In this document: piece after piece, positions 36,931-47,200 of the stretch
Numbering within the stretch: the stretch's first letter is position 1
Layout of the letters: every line of letters starts with the position of its first letter
From: Phyto melanocephala
Taxonomy: Eukaryota; Arthropoda; Insecta; Diptera; Rhinophoridae
Direction: 5' to 3'
NCBI GenBank assembly: GCA_941918925.1
Contig: OW799233.1
Coordinates: 1,666,001-1,730,000 of the forward strand
Length of the DNA stretch: 64,000 nt
Notes under the pieces: model-generated
The model's input: only the letters and a program-made list of their open reading frames with translations
Told to the model about the DNA's origin: nothing
The model's database searches: none
Position numbers and translations under genes: made by a program

Positions 36931-39922
36931 TGTCACTGGCAGTAATATTCACGTAGTTGACATTAAAACAAAGAAACGTAGTTTACATGCTCTATGCAAA
37001 TATATCGGTCGGAGTTGGTCTGTGGTTGGAGTTATAATAACAAAATACCTACATACATTATTATAATTCATATACCATTTCTTAGTGTACTTTTCACATT
37101 GGTTTCTACAGGATAAATTGTACTGTGTGTTTTTTTCTGAAGTGTTTGTTCAACAAGGTTAGTCAAATTAATATAGTGTTGGAAACTTTTGATAGACCAT
37201 TTTTAAACTTTTACAAAAGAAAAGGTACTATAGTTTTTTTTTATTTATTTTCAGTTGAATTTTTGTTTCTAAAAATGCCGGCAATTAGACGTACATGCTT
37301 AAGTCGTAGAACCCGTAATGTTGCAAGTCAAAGAAATACAAGAGCTAGTCAAACTGATGAGCAACGTGATAAATATATCACAAGGGCAGTCGCTAAGTGT
37401 TTGTGGCATTAATCTTGAAAATTCATGTTTTTCACATGCCCAGTTATATGCCGCCTGTTCCCGTGTCGGAATACCAACAACACTATTTATGTATATACGC
37501 GCCAGAAAATAAAACTAAGAATATTGTGTATCATAGATCATTAGAATAATAAACACTTTGTTTTTGGAATAATTTTGATTTATTAATATACCAACAGCAA
37601 TACTTAATAAAGAAATTAACTTAATTCAGATAAAAAGGTAACAGATACTTCTTGATTATAGAGCGGTACGAAGTTCGCCGGGTCAGCTAGTATCTTGTAA
37701 AAATGTACATGAGAAGATACACAAATTTATAACATATGTACCTCACTTATATTTTAAAAACATAGATACTATAAAAATAATTATAAGAAAACTCTAGCCT
37801 GGAGACAAATTATGGCATTGAAATGTGATTGAAATTTAAAGTTTCTTACTTATTTGATTTTTTATACCAAAACCATAGTGAACTCTATTTTACTAGTAAA
37901 ATTTCGGTTGTGATCGAATGCCGTTATTTGCCTCCTGATTTTTTATAGTTTAAAACTACGGACATGACAAAGGTATATTCGTTACATACATCGTATTTTC
38001 AAACACAATTAAAAAAGACATGCAATTTGTTTTTATTTTTATGTCTGCACATGTCTAGCAATCGTTATTCTATCATTTTTATCATTTTTTAAGAACTTCA
38101 TAGTAAAAACTTCCTATTCACGGTTTTGTATTTTTTTAAACGTTTTAAAGCAACTGAAACTGTGAATTATTTATTCTAGAATAAAATAACAAAAAAAGTT
38201 TGATGAATGCAGACAAATTTGAAAGAGTGTTGATACCACTGATAAATTGTATATAAAACAAGAGTGATATATTTGGCCGTGCCGAATCTGAAATACCCTT
38301 CACCATCATGTACATAGAAATAATCCCACCTATATTTCTTGTTATACGCAATTTTTCCTTATTATTTCCGACGCCATCCTTGATTTAGAATTTTTACGTA
38401 GTTAACTGTATTCTTCTAGTCAAGCCCTTTAATTTGATGCCCATATTGATAGGGTTCAAAAAAATTTGATCCGCCATTTTGTTTTAGACGCCATCTTGGA
38501 TTTTACATTTTTTTTTAATAATTTTTAATTAATGTATTCTACTGGTCAAGCACTTCATTTGATACTAATATTGAGGGGGTTCTAGAAGTTACATTTTAAA
38601 ATACCAGATTTGACCCATATATAAATTTATTGTCAGCCCTTTTGTAGTGGCGGCCAACATGAAATTTAATTTTTAATAGTGTCCCTATTGATATAGTCAA
38701 GAATTATTATACATACATACTTACATACAATTAAGAATTTAGCTTAACTTTTAATACATTTTACATAATTTAAATTTTTTAGGCCGTATTTGTTATAACT
38801 ACACTATTGACATTATGTCTAGTCAAAGCGCAATATCCGCCGCAACGGCTTGCAATACCAGGAGCAGCACCTGCTCCTGTAGCAAGACCAGTAGTTCGTG
38901 TGAGAAGACCGGTAACAGTAAAAGCACAAAACTATGCTCAAAACAATATTTCTCCCCGTGTAATCGAAGAATCTAAGCCAGTCACAGAATCTGCAGAAGA
39001 CGAATTACCTGATGTATATTTACCACAACTTTTACGAGAGCAGCAATTAGCTCAGGCACAACAGGCACAATTTCAACAAACTGCGGCAGCATTTCTTAAC
39101 AACGAACAGAATGCGATACATGAAACTCCTATTTCCCATCTTTTGAACAATGAGGAGCCGCTGGTCAGCAGTAATCTATTTACTACAAGACTTCCAGAAC
39201 GTCCAACAACAACACCTAACGCCAAACAAATTTTTAATGATTTTGGAATTGGAACTAATATTATAAATAATCCTAGATTCAGCCAAGACAGGCATCAAGC
39301 ACCACAGCAAGCTCCACCAATACAACAACGTGAACGCGTACATGTTATTCGAAATAGACCAACTGAGTTAAGAGAATCAAGACCACAATACGTTGTCCAG
39401 CCCCTGGCTGCTCAATCGCGTTCAAGACCAAAGCCTATACAATCCCGACCCGCTGAAGAGCCAAATCAAATACCATTTCAAGAAAGAGACAGTCAACAAA
39501 GTACAAGGCGACAACGTCCCGTAGCTCAAACTATACGAAAATGGCGTGAAGAAAATGAAGATGGCAGCATTACCTGGGGTTATGAAAATGATGACGGCTC
39601 CTTCAAGGAGGAATTGATTGGTACTGACTGTATAACAAAGTAGGTGTTTTATGCAATTTTGATTTTTCTTTGAGTTAACTTATGTATTTTATTTAGAGGT
39701 ACTTATGGCTACGTAGATCCTGATGGCAACAAAAGAGAATATCACTATGAAACTGGTATAAAATGCGATCCCAACAAACGCCATGAGAATGCTGAACTTC
39801 AAGAAAATGGTTTCATAAACTACGAAGAAAACCGTGCTGTTCTTCCAAATGGAATTGAAATAGATATGTCTCAGTTGGGCAAAAAAAAATCTAAGAGACC
39901 TGGCTTGAATTACAGAAACTAA
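26713..39922 (+). CDS. RR-type (chitin_bind_4) cuticle protein, 3 coding exons
   Basis: A secreted structural protein expected to bind chitin in the extracellular cuticle. Exons: 26713-26736, 38783-39639, 39697-39922, giving 368 aa. Exon 1 encodes only MKLQKLKV. Joined in phase 0 to AVFVITTLLTLCLVKA it completes a classic signal peptide, with cleavage expected before QYPPQR. Residues about 25-255 are low-complexity, rich in Gln, Pro, Arg and Ala. About residues 258-320 form the Rebers-Riddiford domain (WREENEDGSITWGYENDDG, then GTYGYVDPDGNKREYHYETG). The C-terminus is polar and basic (GKKKSKRPGLNYRN). The 12-kb first intron is filled with DINE-1-like elements, Helitrons, a pogo-like element and a 220-bp microsatellite. 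The gene is convergent with the SAP18 gene; the stop codons are about 310 bp apart. Confidence 0.88.
27346..27999 (+). mobile_element. DINE-1-like element
   Basis: Starts tttttatacccttcacctgt and ends gggtatataagattcggcat...acttgttt. It carries the 'ggcatcgaaccccagc' module followed by a 240-bp T-rich core. It lies in cuticle-gene intron 1. Confidence 0.88.
28205..28365 (-). mobile_element. Penelope-like repeat tail with hammerhead-like motif
   Basis: Second copy of the 17640-17790 repeat. On the minus strand: CTGAAGA, A, GCTACC-cattgttt-GGTAGC (6 perfect base pairs), GAAA, then UAUU and GGU pairing with an upstream ACC. Confidence 0.55.
28500..28780 (+). pseudogene. Mariner-type transposase C-terminal fragment, frameshifted
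   Basis: Three frames are needed to read it. One gives LLRNHLTEHLNS, the next CDIMALDYFLWGYV (the region of the third catalytic Asp in mariner transposases), and a third RTDALEAKITRVIREIPTAI and NWSYRMDH. Frameshifts and deletions make it non-functional. Terminal repeats were not found. Confidence 0.8.
28870..30360. other. Cuticle-gene intron, no feature seen
   Basis: AT-rich with TATG simple repeats (29045-29065) and a poly-T run near 30000. No exon or transposon end supported. Confidence 0.5.
30365..31004 (-). mobile_element. DINE-1-like element, 3'-truncated
   Basis: Minus-orientation copy with 'ctagtcaagccctttgattt', 'cgccattttgttttagacgc' and the GTCY block. It ends 'cactacaggtaaagggtata' at the right. 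The hairpin end is missing at the left. Confidence 0.75.
31080..31530 (-). mobile_element. DINE-1-like fragments
   Basis: Repeats of 'gccatcttgg', 'agtcaaccccttta' and 'gacgatctagctatgtctg' show one or two worn copies. They end abruptly where the Helitron at 31533 begins. Confidence 0.6.
31533..31917 (+). mobile_element. Short non-autonomous Helitron (385 bp)
   Basis: 5' end TCTATATATATAAAAGTG, 3' end ggcTAG within 'gtgcttggctag', preceded by a GC-rich hairpin region (acgcgcgccgtgc). It is inserted between A (31532) and T (31918) with no duplication. TC...CTAG and the A^T site are the Helitron rules. Confidence 0.85.
31920..33892. other. Cuticle-gene intron, no gene seen
   Basis: AT-rich. 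'acagggtgggacaaaagaca' at 31970 resembles a DNA-transposon end, but I could not find its partner. TATG simple repeats lie at 33309 and 33700. Confidence 0.45.
34081..34291. mobile_element. Nested MITE (211 bp) inside the pogo-like element
   Basis: The ends TCAAGGCATATTAATTCATC and its imperfect reverse complement (gatgaataaatgtgccttga) form about 25-bp inverted repeats. They are flanked by TA on each side (34079-34080, 34292-34293). It lies within the transposon at 33895-35229. Confidence 0.7.
34542..34860 (-). pseudogene. Pogo/Tigger-like transposase C-terminal remnant
   Basis: An open piece (72 codons, 34760-34542) plus an upstream piece interrupted by a stop at the LS*LWLEYA step. It contains the conserved DYVNVD word and an acidic tail with SESDDEESDIE. 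It lies within the element bounded by CAGTCGAAC ends. Confidence 0.7.
35670..35901. repeat. (ACAT)n microsatellite, about 220 bp
   Basis: More than 50 almost perfect ACAT units with one 'acaaacat' interruption near 35727. Open frames across it (repeating MYVC or HTYI) are artefacts of the repeat. Confidence 0.97.
36723..37690 (+). mobile_element. Internally deleted Helitron with Rep/helicase remnants
   Basis: Starts TCTATATATGTAC and ends gggtcagCTAG, between A (36722) and T (37691). Inside, 37275-37380 encodes a Rep/helicase N-terminus (MPAIRRTCLSRRTRN, RASQTDEQRD). About 37370-37540 encodes the helicase C-terminus (ISQGQSLSVCGINLENSCFS, HAQLYAACSRVGIP, then after a one-base frameshift YAPENKTKNIVYHRSLE). 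Thus nearly all of the Rep and helicase core is deleted. An (AAT)n tract is at 36889-36929. Confidence 0.85.
37275..37543 (+). pseudogene. Helitron Rep/helicase fusion remnant
   Basis: The N-terminal and C-terminal ends of a Helitron replication protein are brought together by a large deletion near 37370, with a frame change there and a single-base shift near 37485. GINLENSCFSH and ACSRVG are the helicase C-terminal signature. Not functional. Confidence 0.8.
38256..38706 (-). mobile_element. DINE-1-like element, partial
   Basis: Left end aaacaagagtgatatatttg, then gccgtgccgaatctgaaata and cccttcaccatcatg. Internal 'cgccattttgttttagacgc' matches 30.45 kb. It ends about 80 bp before exon 2 of the cuticle gene. 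Confidence 0.75.
38783..39639 (+). CDS. Cuticle protein gene, exon 2
   Basis: Acceptor taaattttttag; starts AVFVITTLLTLC. It ends CITK at the donor within 'aaagtaggtg', phase 2. Encodes most of the signal peptide, the Gln/Pro/Arg-rich middle and the first half of the RR domain. Confidence 0.9.
39697..39922 (+). CDS. Cuticle protein gene, exon 3
   Basis: Acceptor gtattttatttag. Starts with the end of the Lys codon, then GTYGYVDPDGNKREYHYETG, completing the RR domain. Ends GLNYRN and TAA. An aataaa lies near 40130. Confidence 0.9.
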
Positions 39923-40233
39923 TATTAGTCGAACACAGGGACTTTTTTATATTCTGAAGTCATCGTCACCTCCCTTATTAGTATTACAGTGCGGCATTAA
40001 AATTATTTGCATCATTCATACTTTTATATTATATTAAGAAAAAAATTTTAATTAATTAAGCAATCTAAATTTTTACCATATTTTATAAAAATTTCAATAA
40101 CTGGCGGTATGCAGTTGTTATTTAAATAAAAAATAAACCAAAAATCTTAAGTACACTAGTTATCTAAAAAATTTAATGTGAAATAGAAAAAAAATAAATG
40201 ATACACAGGTAGGATATGCACTAAAAATTCTAA

Positions 40234-40742
40234 TTAGTACGGGCGCTGGCGCCTAATTGGTGGTAATCGATTTGGTGGTGTTATAGATATATCCAGAAAA
40301 TCACCGATGCAAAACTTTGCTTGAGCTAGCGTTTTATTGTCATCCGCTCCTTTTTGTCCCGTACATGTTACGCCAATTTCACGCATTTGAAAATGATTAT
40401 TACGATAATTGGGATAAACAATAGCAAAATCGAAATATGTTCCCTTCTTCCGGGTGTCGGGATTAACATCGCGCACAAGAGAAGTCAATTCATGTAGGGA
40501 AGCATCCATCCAAGTGTAAATTTGCAACTCGTTTGTAGGAACATTATTATACATATACTCAGATACTGAGTGATGTCTTCCAGTCGAACAGAATACTCTC
40601 AACAATAATGGACAAGTCTGAAATAGGCAAGATATGAGAGACATCTGTTTATTTCAAACACTAAATGAAAACTTACTTTTTCACGATCAATTTGTTTCGT
40701 TTGTGGTTTTTCTTCTACAATCATAGACTCCACATTAGCCAT
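40234..40742 (-). CDS. Bin1: SAP18 / Bicoid-interacting protein 1, 2 exons
   Basis: The 18-kDa Sin3-associated protein, a nuclear ubiquitin-like-fold subunit of Sin3/HDAC repression and of the exon-junction-linked ASAP complex; in Drosophila it is Bin1. Exons on the minus strand: 40742-40677 (MANVESMIVEEKPQTKQIDR, EK; donor gtaagt) and 40617-40234 (acceptor ctatttcag; TCPLLLRVFCSTGRHHS...). The total is 149 aa, the usual length. ELQIYTWMDASLHELTSLVR, KKGTYFDFAIVYP and GDFLDISITPPNRLPPIRRQ are unmistakable family stretches. The protein ends RPY as in other SAP18s. The intron is only 59 bp. The gene is convergent with the cuticle gene and divergent from sarah. Confidence 0.96.
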
Positions 40743-40799
40743 AATAAAATACTTTTAAACACCTTTTAAATTCTGGCAGACCGAAAGAGTATTTATCCG

Positions 40800-43798
40800 G
40801 CTTTTCACAATAGAAATGAAGTCAGCTGCAGTTTATGTTTTATCATATCAATGCAGTGATGGGAGTTTAGTTGTTTCCCCTTCTAATTCAGCGATTTTAA
40901 TCCAGTTTACTTGCGATTTTTTCTTAACGTGTAAAAACTCATCTGTCTTAATTTACAAGAAGTGTTGCCACAAACAAAAAAGATTTATAACCAAATTGTT
41001 TTAAAATGTAATCAATTGAGGAAAAAAATCAAAAATTATTTTATTTTTATAGATAAATAGAATTAAAAATATATATAAAGCGATTTTTTTAGAGATTGAC
41101 AAATTTAAAATTCATACTATGTTGAGAAAAACAAAACTTTAGAAGTTTTTAAAACAAAGTTTTAGACAATTGTTGCACAATTCTTTTGATTGCATAACAT
41201 TGTTAATTGTTTGGAATTCAAGCTTATTTTCAAATTTGTTTTTTGTCAAACTAAGCAGTGAAAAAATTTTTAAGTTTTTCGAAACACATTTCGTTCATTG
41301 CATTTTTATGTTTGGACCCTGTATCCCAAAACTCAACAATACTAGTGATATAAGTATATAATATATAATATTTGAAAACCTTAATAGTATTCATTTGGAT
41401 AAAATTTGTTCTTCATTACCACCTGTTATATTTGGGAATGATAATAACAAATCGAAGCGTTTCCGAATTTCCTTTACAAGTTCAATATAAAACTGTTGTA
41501 TATCATTTTTAATATTATGTTTTGCAAGCTTGATAGGCTTCTTTCTTGCATCCTTGCTACTTCATTGCAATGTGAAACATACATATTTTAAAGCGCGATT
41601 TGAAAAATTAGCATATAAAATACATAATGTATATGCACATTAAAATTTTAGTGAAAAGTAACCAAGACCAAAAAAAGTACACATCTACACATCAGCAAAT
41701 AAATAACCAATTTTGGTTAAAAGTAACCAAAACGGCAACGCTGTTTACAAGGCAATTTTACAAAAAAAAAATGTAATATTTTTTGTTTATTTTTCTCGTC
41801 GAAGTCCATACCTAAACAAAATTGTAGTGTCAGATTTAATCTATAAACAAACAGTGTCTCTCTGTTGCAGCCACCTTTAAAATATAGGCACCTAAATATC
41901 AGCTATTTCTCTCGAAATGGCCGTCACCAAGGCGAATTTATTTATTTGTACGGTTATGAGAATTTTTGACTGCTAAAAGCGCTTGTCTTTCTTGCGTAGG
42001 TTTGACTGTAAGATAAATAGCGGCCTTGTTTGCTCTGTCGGCGCCGACTAACCGATGACAATAAAGCTATCAGCTTAGTTCTTTAATACACACCATTGCA
42101 AATTTGTTATAAATAATATAAAAAGTTGAGACTTTGATTTAAATTAGTATCAATTCGAAAAAATAAAGTGTTAGTTTTACTGAAATTGTATATTTACTTT
42201 ATTTCACGATAATTTTTTTTTAAGATTTTTACTTGTATTAGCAAGAGTTCGTAAGAAAACTCGTAGGTATTTTATACGACGACAACAACAATTATTTGTT
42301 TTTTTACGAAATGTATTTTATTTATACAATTTATTTATTTGTTATTAACAAAAAAAAATTTTCAATACTTAATAACATTGTATACAAGTGCTTATATAAT
42401 TGTGAGACAAGGAGTATAACAACTAGTCGATCCAAATGGAAAGAAATAAAAGTATTTGTCTTACACTCGAAAAAAGTAATGTGTTATAGGTGAATGAATG
42501 TGGAGAACATTATTTTTTTAATTTTCTTTTGAAGAATTAAAAAAACCATTAATGTTTAAACTACCACTTTCTGCATGCAACAGCTCATGTTTGCTTTGTT
42601 TTTTAAGTTAAATTTAAGGGAGTGTTAAATAAAATTTGAAAGAAATCATGTCCTTACTACCCTACTTTTAACTCATACCCGATCAACAAATTAAAAAACG
42701 TCATGGTGTGCAAAAATTATAAACTCATAATTGCAAAGCCTTATTATTTCTTGGATAGGTACATTTGTTTTTCAATTAAATAATGGTGATACAGCTTTTA
42801 ATGTGATAAGGTTCAAAATTTTATTTTCGGACCTATTTTTCGGTCTCCTATTTTTTTTTTATTTACTGTCTTAATTTTTCATTTATTTTCTTGTGCATAA
42901 CAGAAATCTATTTTTACTGAAAGTTTATGGATCAAATAGGTATATCCAAGGTATATTTACTTTAACCTTGGGTATATCACTCTTAATCAACAAGGGCATT
43001 AACTAAAAATTTAAGATTTATATATTTAAGTATACATATATAAATTAATATTTAAGTATACACTTAAAGAAAAAGTGTTATCCATTCAACTTAAAAAACA
43101 TTTTATCTCGAAAAATAGTTGTTTTTTGTAATTATTAATTTCAAAGCAAGCAAAATTCGAATTTTTTCCGTTTCGAAATAAAATTTAGCTCTATAATCTA
43201 CCTGTATGTATTTAATTTTTAAAATCGCTATTTAAACGATTTTAAAATAAGTATATCTTTTAATGTAAATATCATACCTGCACACAATGTAAAATTATTT
43301 GCAACTATAGTTCACAAATTTTACTTAAAAGATATTTTCTTATGTTTGGAATACCACCCACTAGGTAGGTATTCTCTCTTTATTTTCATTTTTTTAACAA
43401 ACCTTGTCCTGGTAATTACAACTACATATAACACAAAAAGAATCAGCTAGATCAACCGAAAAGTTTAAAATGTGTCCTTTTATAAACACGAAGCAATTAT
43501 TTTTCTTGTGTAACACGCACACTTTTTAAAACTTTTCATACAAACCTTGTTCTGGTGGTTGCAAACGCAACACAAGGAGAATCAACATAAAGGATCAAGT
43601 CGTTTTTGTAAATACCAGGTAGAATCCCATCTAGACATTAAATTTCCGTAATTCGATTCGAAAATAATATTTGTTCGATTCTAATTTTCAATTGTTCAAA
43701 AAAAATAAATGATTATAATAATAATTTTGATTATATTTATATACCTAAACAACCAATCTAACAATCTGAACAATTAATTCTTTGTTTTTAGCTTCCAG
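40800..43798. other. Intergenic / probable 5' region of sarah
   Basis: 41800-42300 is GC-richer and holds transcript-like sequence, plausibly a sarah promoter or 5' UTR exon. A small ATG frame there (MAVTKANLFICTV) stops after 19 codons. 43330-43600 has two diverged direct copies ('ttttcataca/aacaaaccttgt', 'aatcagct/aatcaaca'). No other exon supported. Confidence 0.4.
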
Positions 43799-43799
43799 T

Positions 43800-44552
43800 A
43801 TGTCTTCGACACATCTCAATACCCAAAGTAATACAAGTTCTACTCAGAACAGCTGCGGTTCTGAAAGTATGGATAAAGTATCACCGGATCAGGATATATA
43901 CATAAATCCAGCTGATGGTTTACCAACTCAGCATCCCACGTTGGCTGATGGCGAAACTAGCAGCAATGCAGAACAGGAAATAGATCCAGATTCTTTTGAT
44001 GATCTGCCAACATCAATTATTGTTACTAATATACACTCAGAAGTTTTTACTAGCTCACAACTAAAACAAGAAATGGAGGACTTATTCCGCATGTTTAGTG
44101 AAAACGCTACATTTCAGTGGTTGCGTAGTTTTAGGCGCCTTCGTGTCAACTATGATAGTGCTATAGCGGCTGCTAATGCTCGCATTAAATTACACCAATA
44201 CGAATTCAACAAGAAAACTTTAATAACGTGTTATTTTGCACAACCAGTAACACCAGTATCTAACAAAAATCTTCAGCCACCGGCTCCGGTAAAACAATTT
44301 CTAATATCTCCACCAGCATCTCCTCCAGCCGGCTGGGAACCGAGAGAAGAAAATGAACCATTAGTTAATCATGACTTATTGGCTGCTTTAGCTAGTCTTA
44401 CCCCTGGCGAATCACACGAATTGCATCCACAAAGTGAAGACCAGCCTGCAATCATTGTGCACACTGCAAAATTACCCGAAAATACCGCAGATGTCGTTAG
44501 TACCTGCTCAAAGATGCCAATAGTTCAAACTAAATGCCCCGAAAGAGCATAA
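43800..44552 (+). CDS. sra: Calcipressin / RCAN (sarah)
   Basis: A cytosolic regulator that binds calcineurin and tunes its phosphatase activity; Drosophila sra (nebula) is needed for egg activation. Single coding exon, 250 aa from the ATG at 43800. A leading TTG frame is not a real start because the intron acceptor (tgtttttag) ends at 43791. Residues about 70-147 form the RRM-like domain (DDLPTSIIVTNIHSEVF... TLITCYFAQ). Residues 167-176 carry the FLISPPASPP signature, followed by GWEP. Residues 216-222 (PAIIVHT) and 240-250 (PIVQTKCPERA) are the calcineurin-docking-type motifs. The Ser/Asn/Gln-rich N-terminus is less conserved. The acceptor just upstream means at least one 5' exon; a second AG at 43797-43798 could be used. 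Confidence 0.95.
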   Translation: MSSTHLNTQSNTSSTQNSCGSESMDKVSPDQDIYINPADGLPTQHPTLADGETSSNAEQEIDPDSFDDLPTSIIVTNIHSEVFTSSQLKQEMEDLFRMFSENATFQWLRSFRRLRVNYDSAIAAANARIKLHQYEFNKKTLITCYFAQPVTPVSNKNLQPPAPVKQFLISPPASPPAGWEPREENEPLVNHDLLAALASLTPGESHELHPQSEDQPAIIVHTAKLPENTADVVSTCSKMPIVQTKCPERA

Positions 44553-44559
44553 ACAAAAC

Positions 44560-46200
44560 AAATAAAACTAAATCAAAAAAACGAAAAAAACGAAAAATCA
44601 AGTCTTAATAAAATTTAAGTCAGACTAAACTCATGTTGCAAACAAACATTAAATTTAATATTAATTTTTTGTTACATGTAGGCTGTTGTTTGTTTTAAAA
44701 CTAAAGCTAATTATATACACACGTAAAATAATAGAAAATGAACAAATTAAATGTTTAATATTTGACTTAAGTTGTTATTTGAATATGTATATTTTTGTCG
44801 TTTTTATATAATGTTCGTATCAAAACATTGGCTTAAACGAAATAGTTTTTTTTTATTATAGAAAACGCACATTATCGATTTCTTGTTTGTTTACTGTAGA
44901 GACCGGAGCTGGTAAACCGCAACACTATAAATGTGGGATAAACTACTAAATTGATTCTTTATTAAAACTGTAGTCGTTGCTGGAATTGTTGCAAGCATCA
45001 AATCGATCAATGTCATTTGGACTTGAAACCATACGAAAGATATTGTGATCAATTATAAAATATTTATATATGCATGTATTACTTTTTATTAGCTATAAAT
45101 TATTATTTATTAAAAATGCATAAAAATTAGACAAGGAATACATTCTAAAACCGCAACTTGCTAGTAAGTTTATATATAAACATATATGTATGTATATACC
45201 GTAAAAAGAAGTAAAATTATTATATTATTTCAATTCTTTTTATACTACAATTGAATTTTTTTTTTTTTATATATTTATGGAAATTTAAATTTGAAACATG
45301 TCTAAATCGTCGCTGCTTTAACAAATTCAGTATGTAATGTGTTTTTTTTTATTAAGTTTTTAGGAGAGCAAAAAAAAACCATTTTATTTTGTAACTTTCC
45401 AATATGACACACTTAAGTACTACTTAATGTTCAAAGAAAAGGTCAATTGAAGGATTAAAAAAATTCAAAAATTGTCACATAACCAATCAGATCAGAGCAG
45501 CGACGATATATTATTAATTGTAATGTTATCCCTTTTGTTTTTTACTAGTATTATAATAAAAAAGTAAGATTCTATGTATGTATTTTGTAAAAATTTCTGC
45601 AAATAAACGTAACGAAGAGCTTATTTAGTTCATCATATAACACCCTATCCAAGTACTGTATTTGCACACTCATACACATCCTCACTAAATTATAAACTTG
45701 TGTAATCTTTTGTGTAATTAAAAAGAAATTGGACAACATTTGTGAATTATAAAAAAAATAATACTAAAGAGTCTATTCCAATTTCAACAGAAAAGTACTT
45801 CAAAAGAAGAAAAAAATATTTTCGAATCACAAACTACCTGTAAATAGTTAAGGTTAAAATAAAAATGTATGTAATGGAAATGTTAAAAGAATTTACATAA
45901 TTATATAATAAAAAATAAAATGAAAAAATATAAAAATGTAATCCAATTTTAGAGACTTAATGCTGTTTCAAAAAGCTGAGTTTAATCTTTAACTAATACA
46001 CATAGTAACACTTTATTAAAAAAAATAAAACAAATAGAACAATTAACAATTTTTAACATTTGGAATGTAGTTAGAACACAATCATACGAACATATATACA
46101 GTAAATTGCACATATGTATATTTACTCGGCTGTATACAAGTTTAGTGCATTGCTTGAGTTTAGAGCAGTGAGTATACTTTTTATATTAGTTTTAAAAAAA
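44560..46200. other. 3' flank/UTR of sarah and convergent spacer
   Basis: AT-rich. aataaa-type signals lie at 44560 and 44607, suitable for sarah. There is no gene between sarah and the convergent transporter stop at 46214. Confidence 0.5.
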
Positions 46201-46213
46201 TATTTTTAGACGA

Positions 46214-47200
46214 TTATTTTTCAATGGTTTTCAAAGGTACCATATGTTCTGGATCATCTATATATGCGCTATGTCTTCTTGGTTTTCTTCCAGCACATTG
46301 ACTAAACCATGTGTCACCTTTGCCGAAGTTTTCACCATCCTCAATGGATTCTGGCATTGGCTGGTTCATTGTTTCTGGCAAGAACATTACCCAAACTCCT
46401 GATAACAAAGCAAGAAGACCAAACACTACGGCGGGAATTTTTGGATCAAACGAATCTAACAAAGTTATGAGCGGCGTCAATGCGCCTGATAAACGTGCAC
46501 ACATAGACCCTAAGCCCATAGCTGAGTTGCGTACAACAGTAGGGAATAGTTCGGCAGAATAATTATATATAACGCCAAAGGAACCGGCTATGAAAAGTTT
46601 TCCCATCATCACAATACCTGTTGAAACTGAGCTGCCTTGTTCAATGAAAGCAGCTACCATACAACAAATACCACCGGCCAACATAAGAGTACTTGTAATA
46701 GGCCTTCTTCCCAGGCGATCCAATACAAAAACAATAGTCAAATAACTTGGAAACTCAACCAAACCCATTATGAACAGAATTAAATACGGATTGCCATACA
46801 GTTTGCCAGCACTTAAGGATAGGCCATAGTAGACTAATGAGTTTGCGAACCAGCACAGGCAAACATTCAATGTTTTCATGCGTAAATTGGGAGTTTTAAA
46901 GAGATCACTTAAACCGGCACTGGCGTTTTCTTCAGTTGCTTGTTGGCTCTTTGCTTTTTGTAAGAAATATTGCTTATCAATTGAGATACCAGATCCATTG
47001 ATTCTTAAGCCCTTGGCTACAATATCTATAGCCTCCTCGGAGCGGCCTTGCATCCATAACCAACGCGGTGATTCATCTAAAAGCCACCAGTGAGCCAGGA
47101 ATAAAACACCGTGCAATCCATAAACAACCTGTAAAAATTGACGATCTTTTATTATGGCTCCCCAACCAGCTACCAACATAATGCCAAAGGCGAATATAGT
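46214..47200 (-). CDS. Orct-like transporter, 3' coding exon
   Basis: TM5-TM12 and the cytosolic tail: TIFAFGIMLVAGWGAI to EHMVPLKTIEK, TAA at 46216-46214. Phase 0 start. Confidence 0.94.
   Translation of the reverse strand, partial: TIFAFGIMLVAGWGAIIKDRQFLQVVYGLHGVLFLAHWWLLDESPRWLWMQGRSEEAIDIVAKGLRINGSGISIDKQYFLQKAKSQQATEENASAGLSDLFKTPNLRMKTLNVCLCWFANSLVYYGLSLSAGKLYGNPYLILFIMGLVEFPSYLTIVFVLDRLGRRPITSTLMLAGGICCMVAAFIEQGSSVSTGIVMMGKLFIAGSFGVIYNYSAELFPTVVRNSAMGLGSMCARLSGALTPLITLLDSFDPKIPAVVFGLLALLSGVWVMFLPETMNQPMPESIEDGENFGKGDTWFSQCAGRKPRRHSAYIDDPEHMVPLKTIEK

Noticed and set aside
41918..41977. Small ATG frame (MAVTKANLFICTV) as an alternative sarah first exon
   Set aside because: Stops after 19 codons and the possible donor (gttatg) is poor.
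43782..43799. TTG-initiated extension (FLASS) of sarah
   Set aside because: It includes the intron acceptor tttttag; the first true ATG is 43800.
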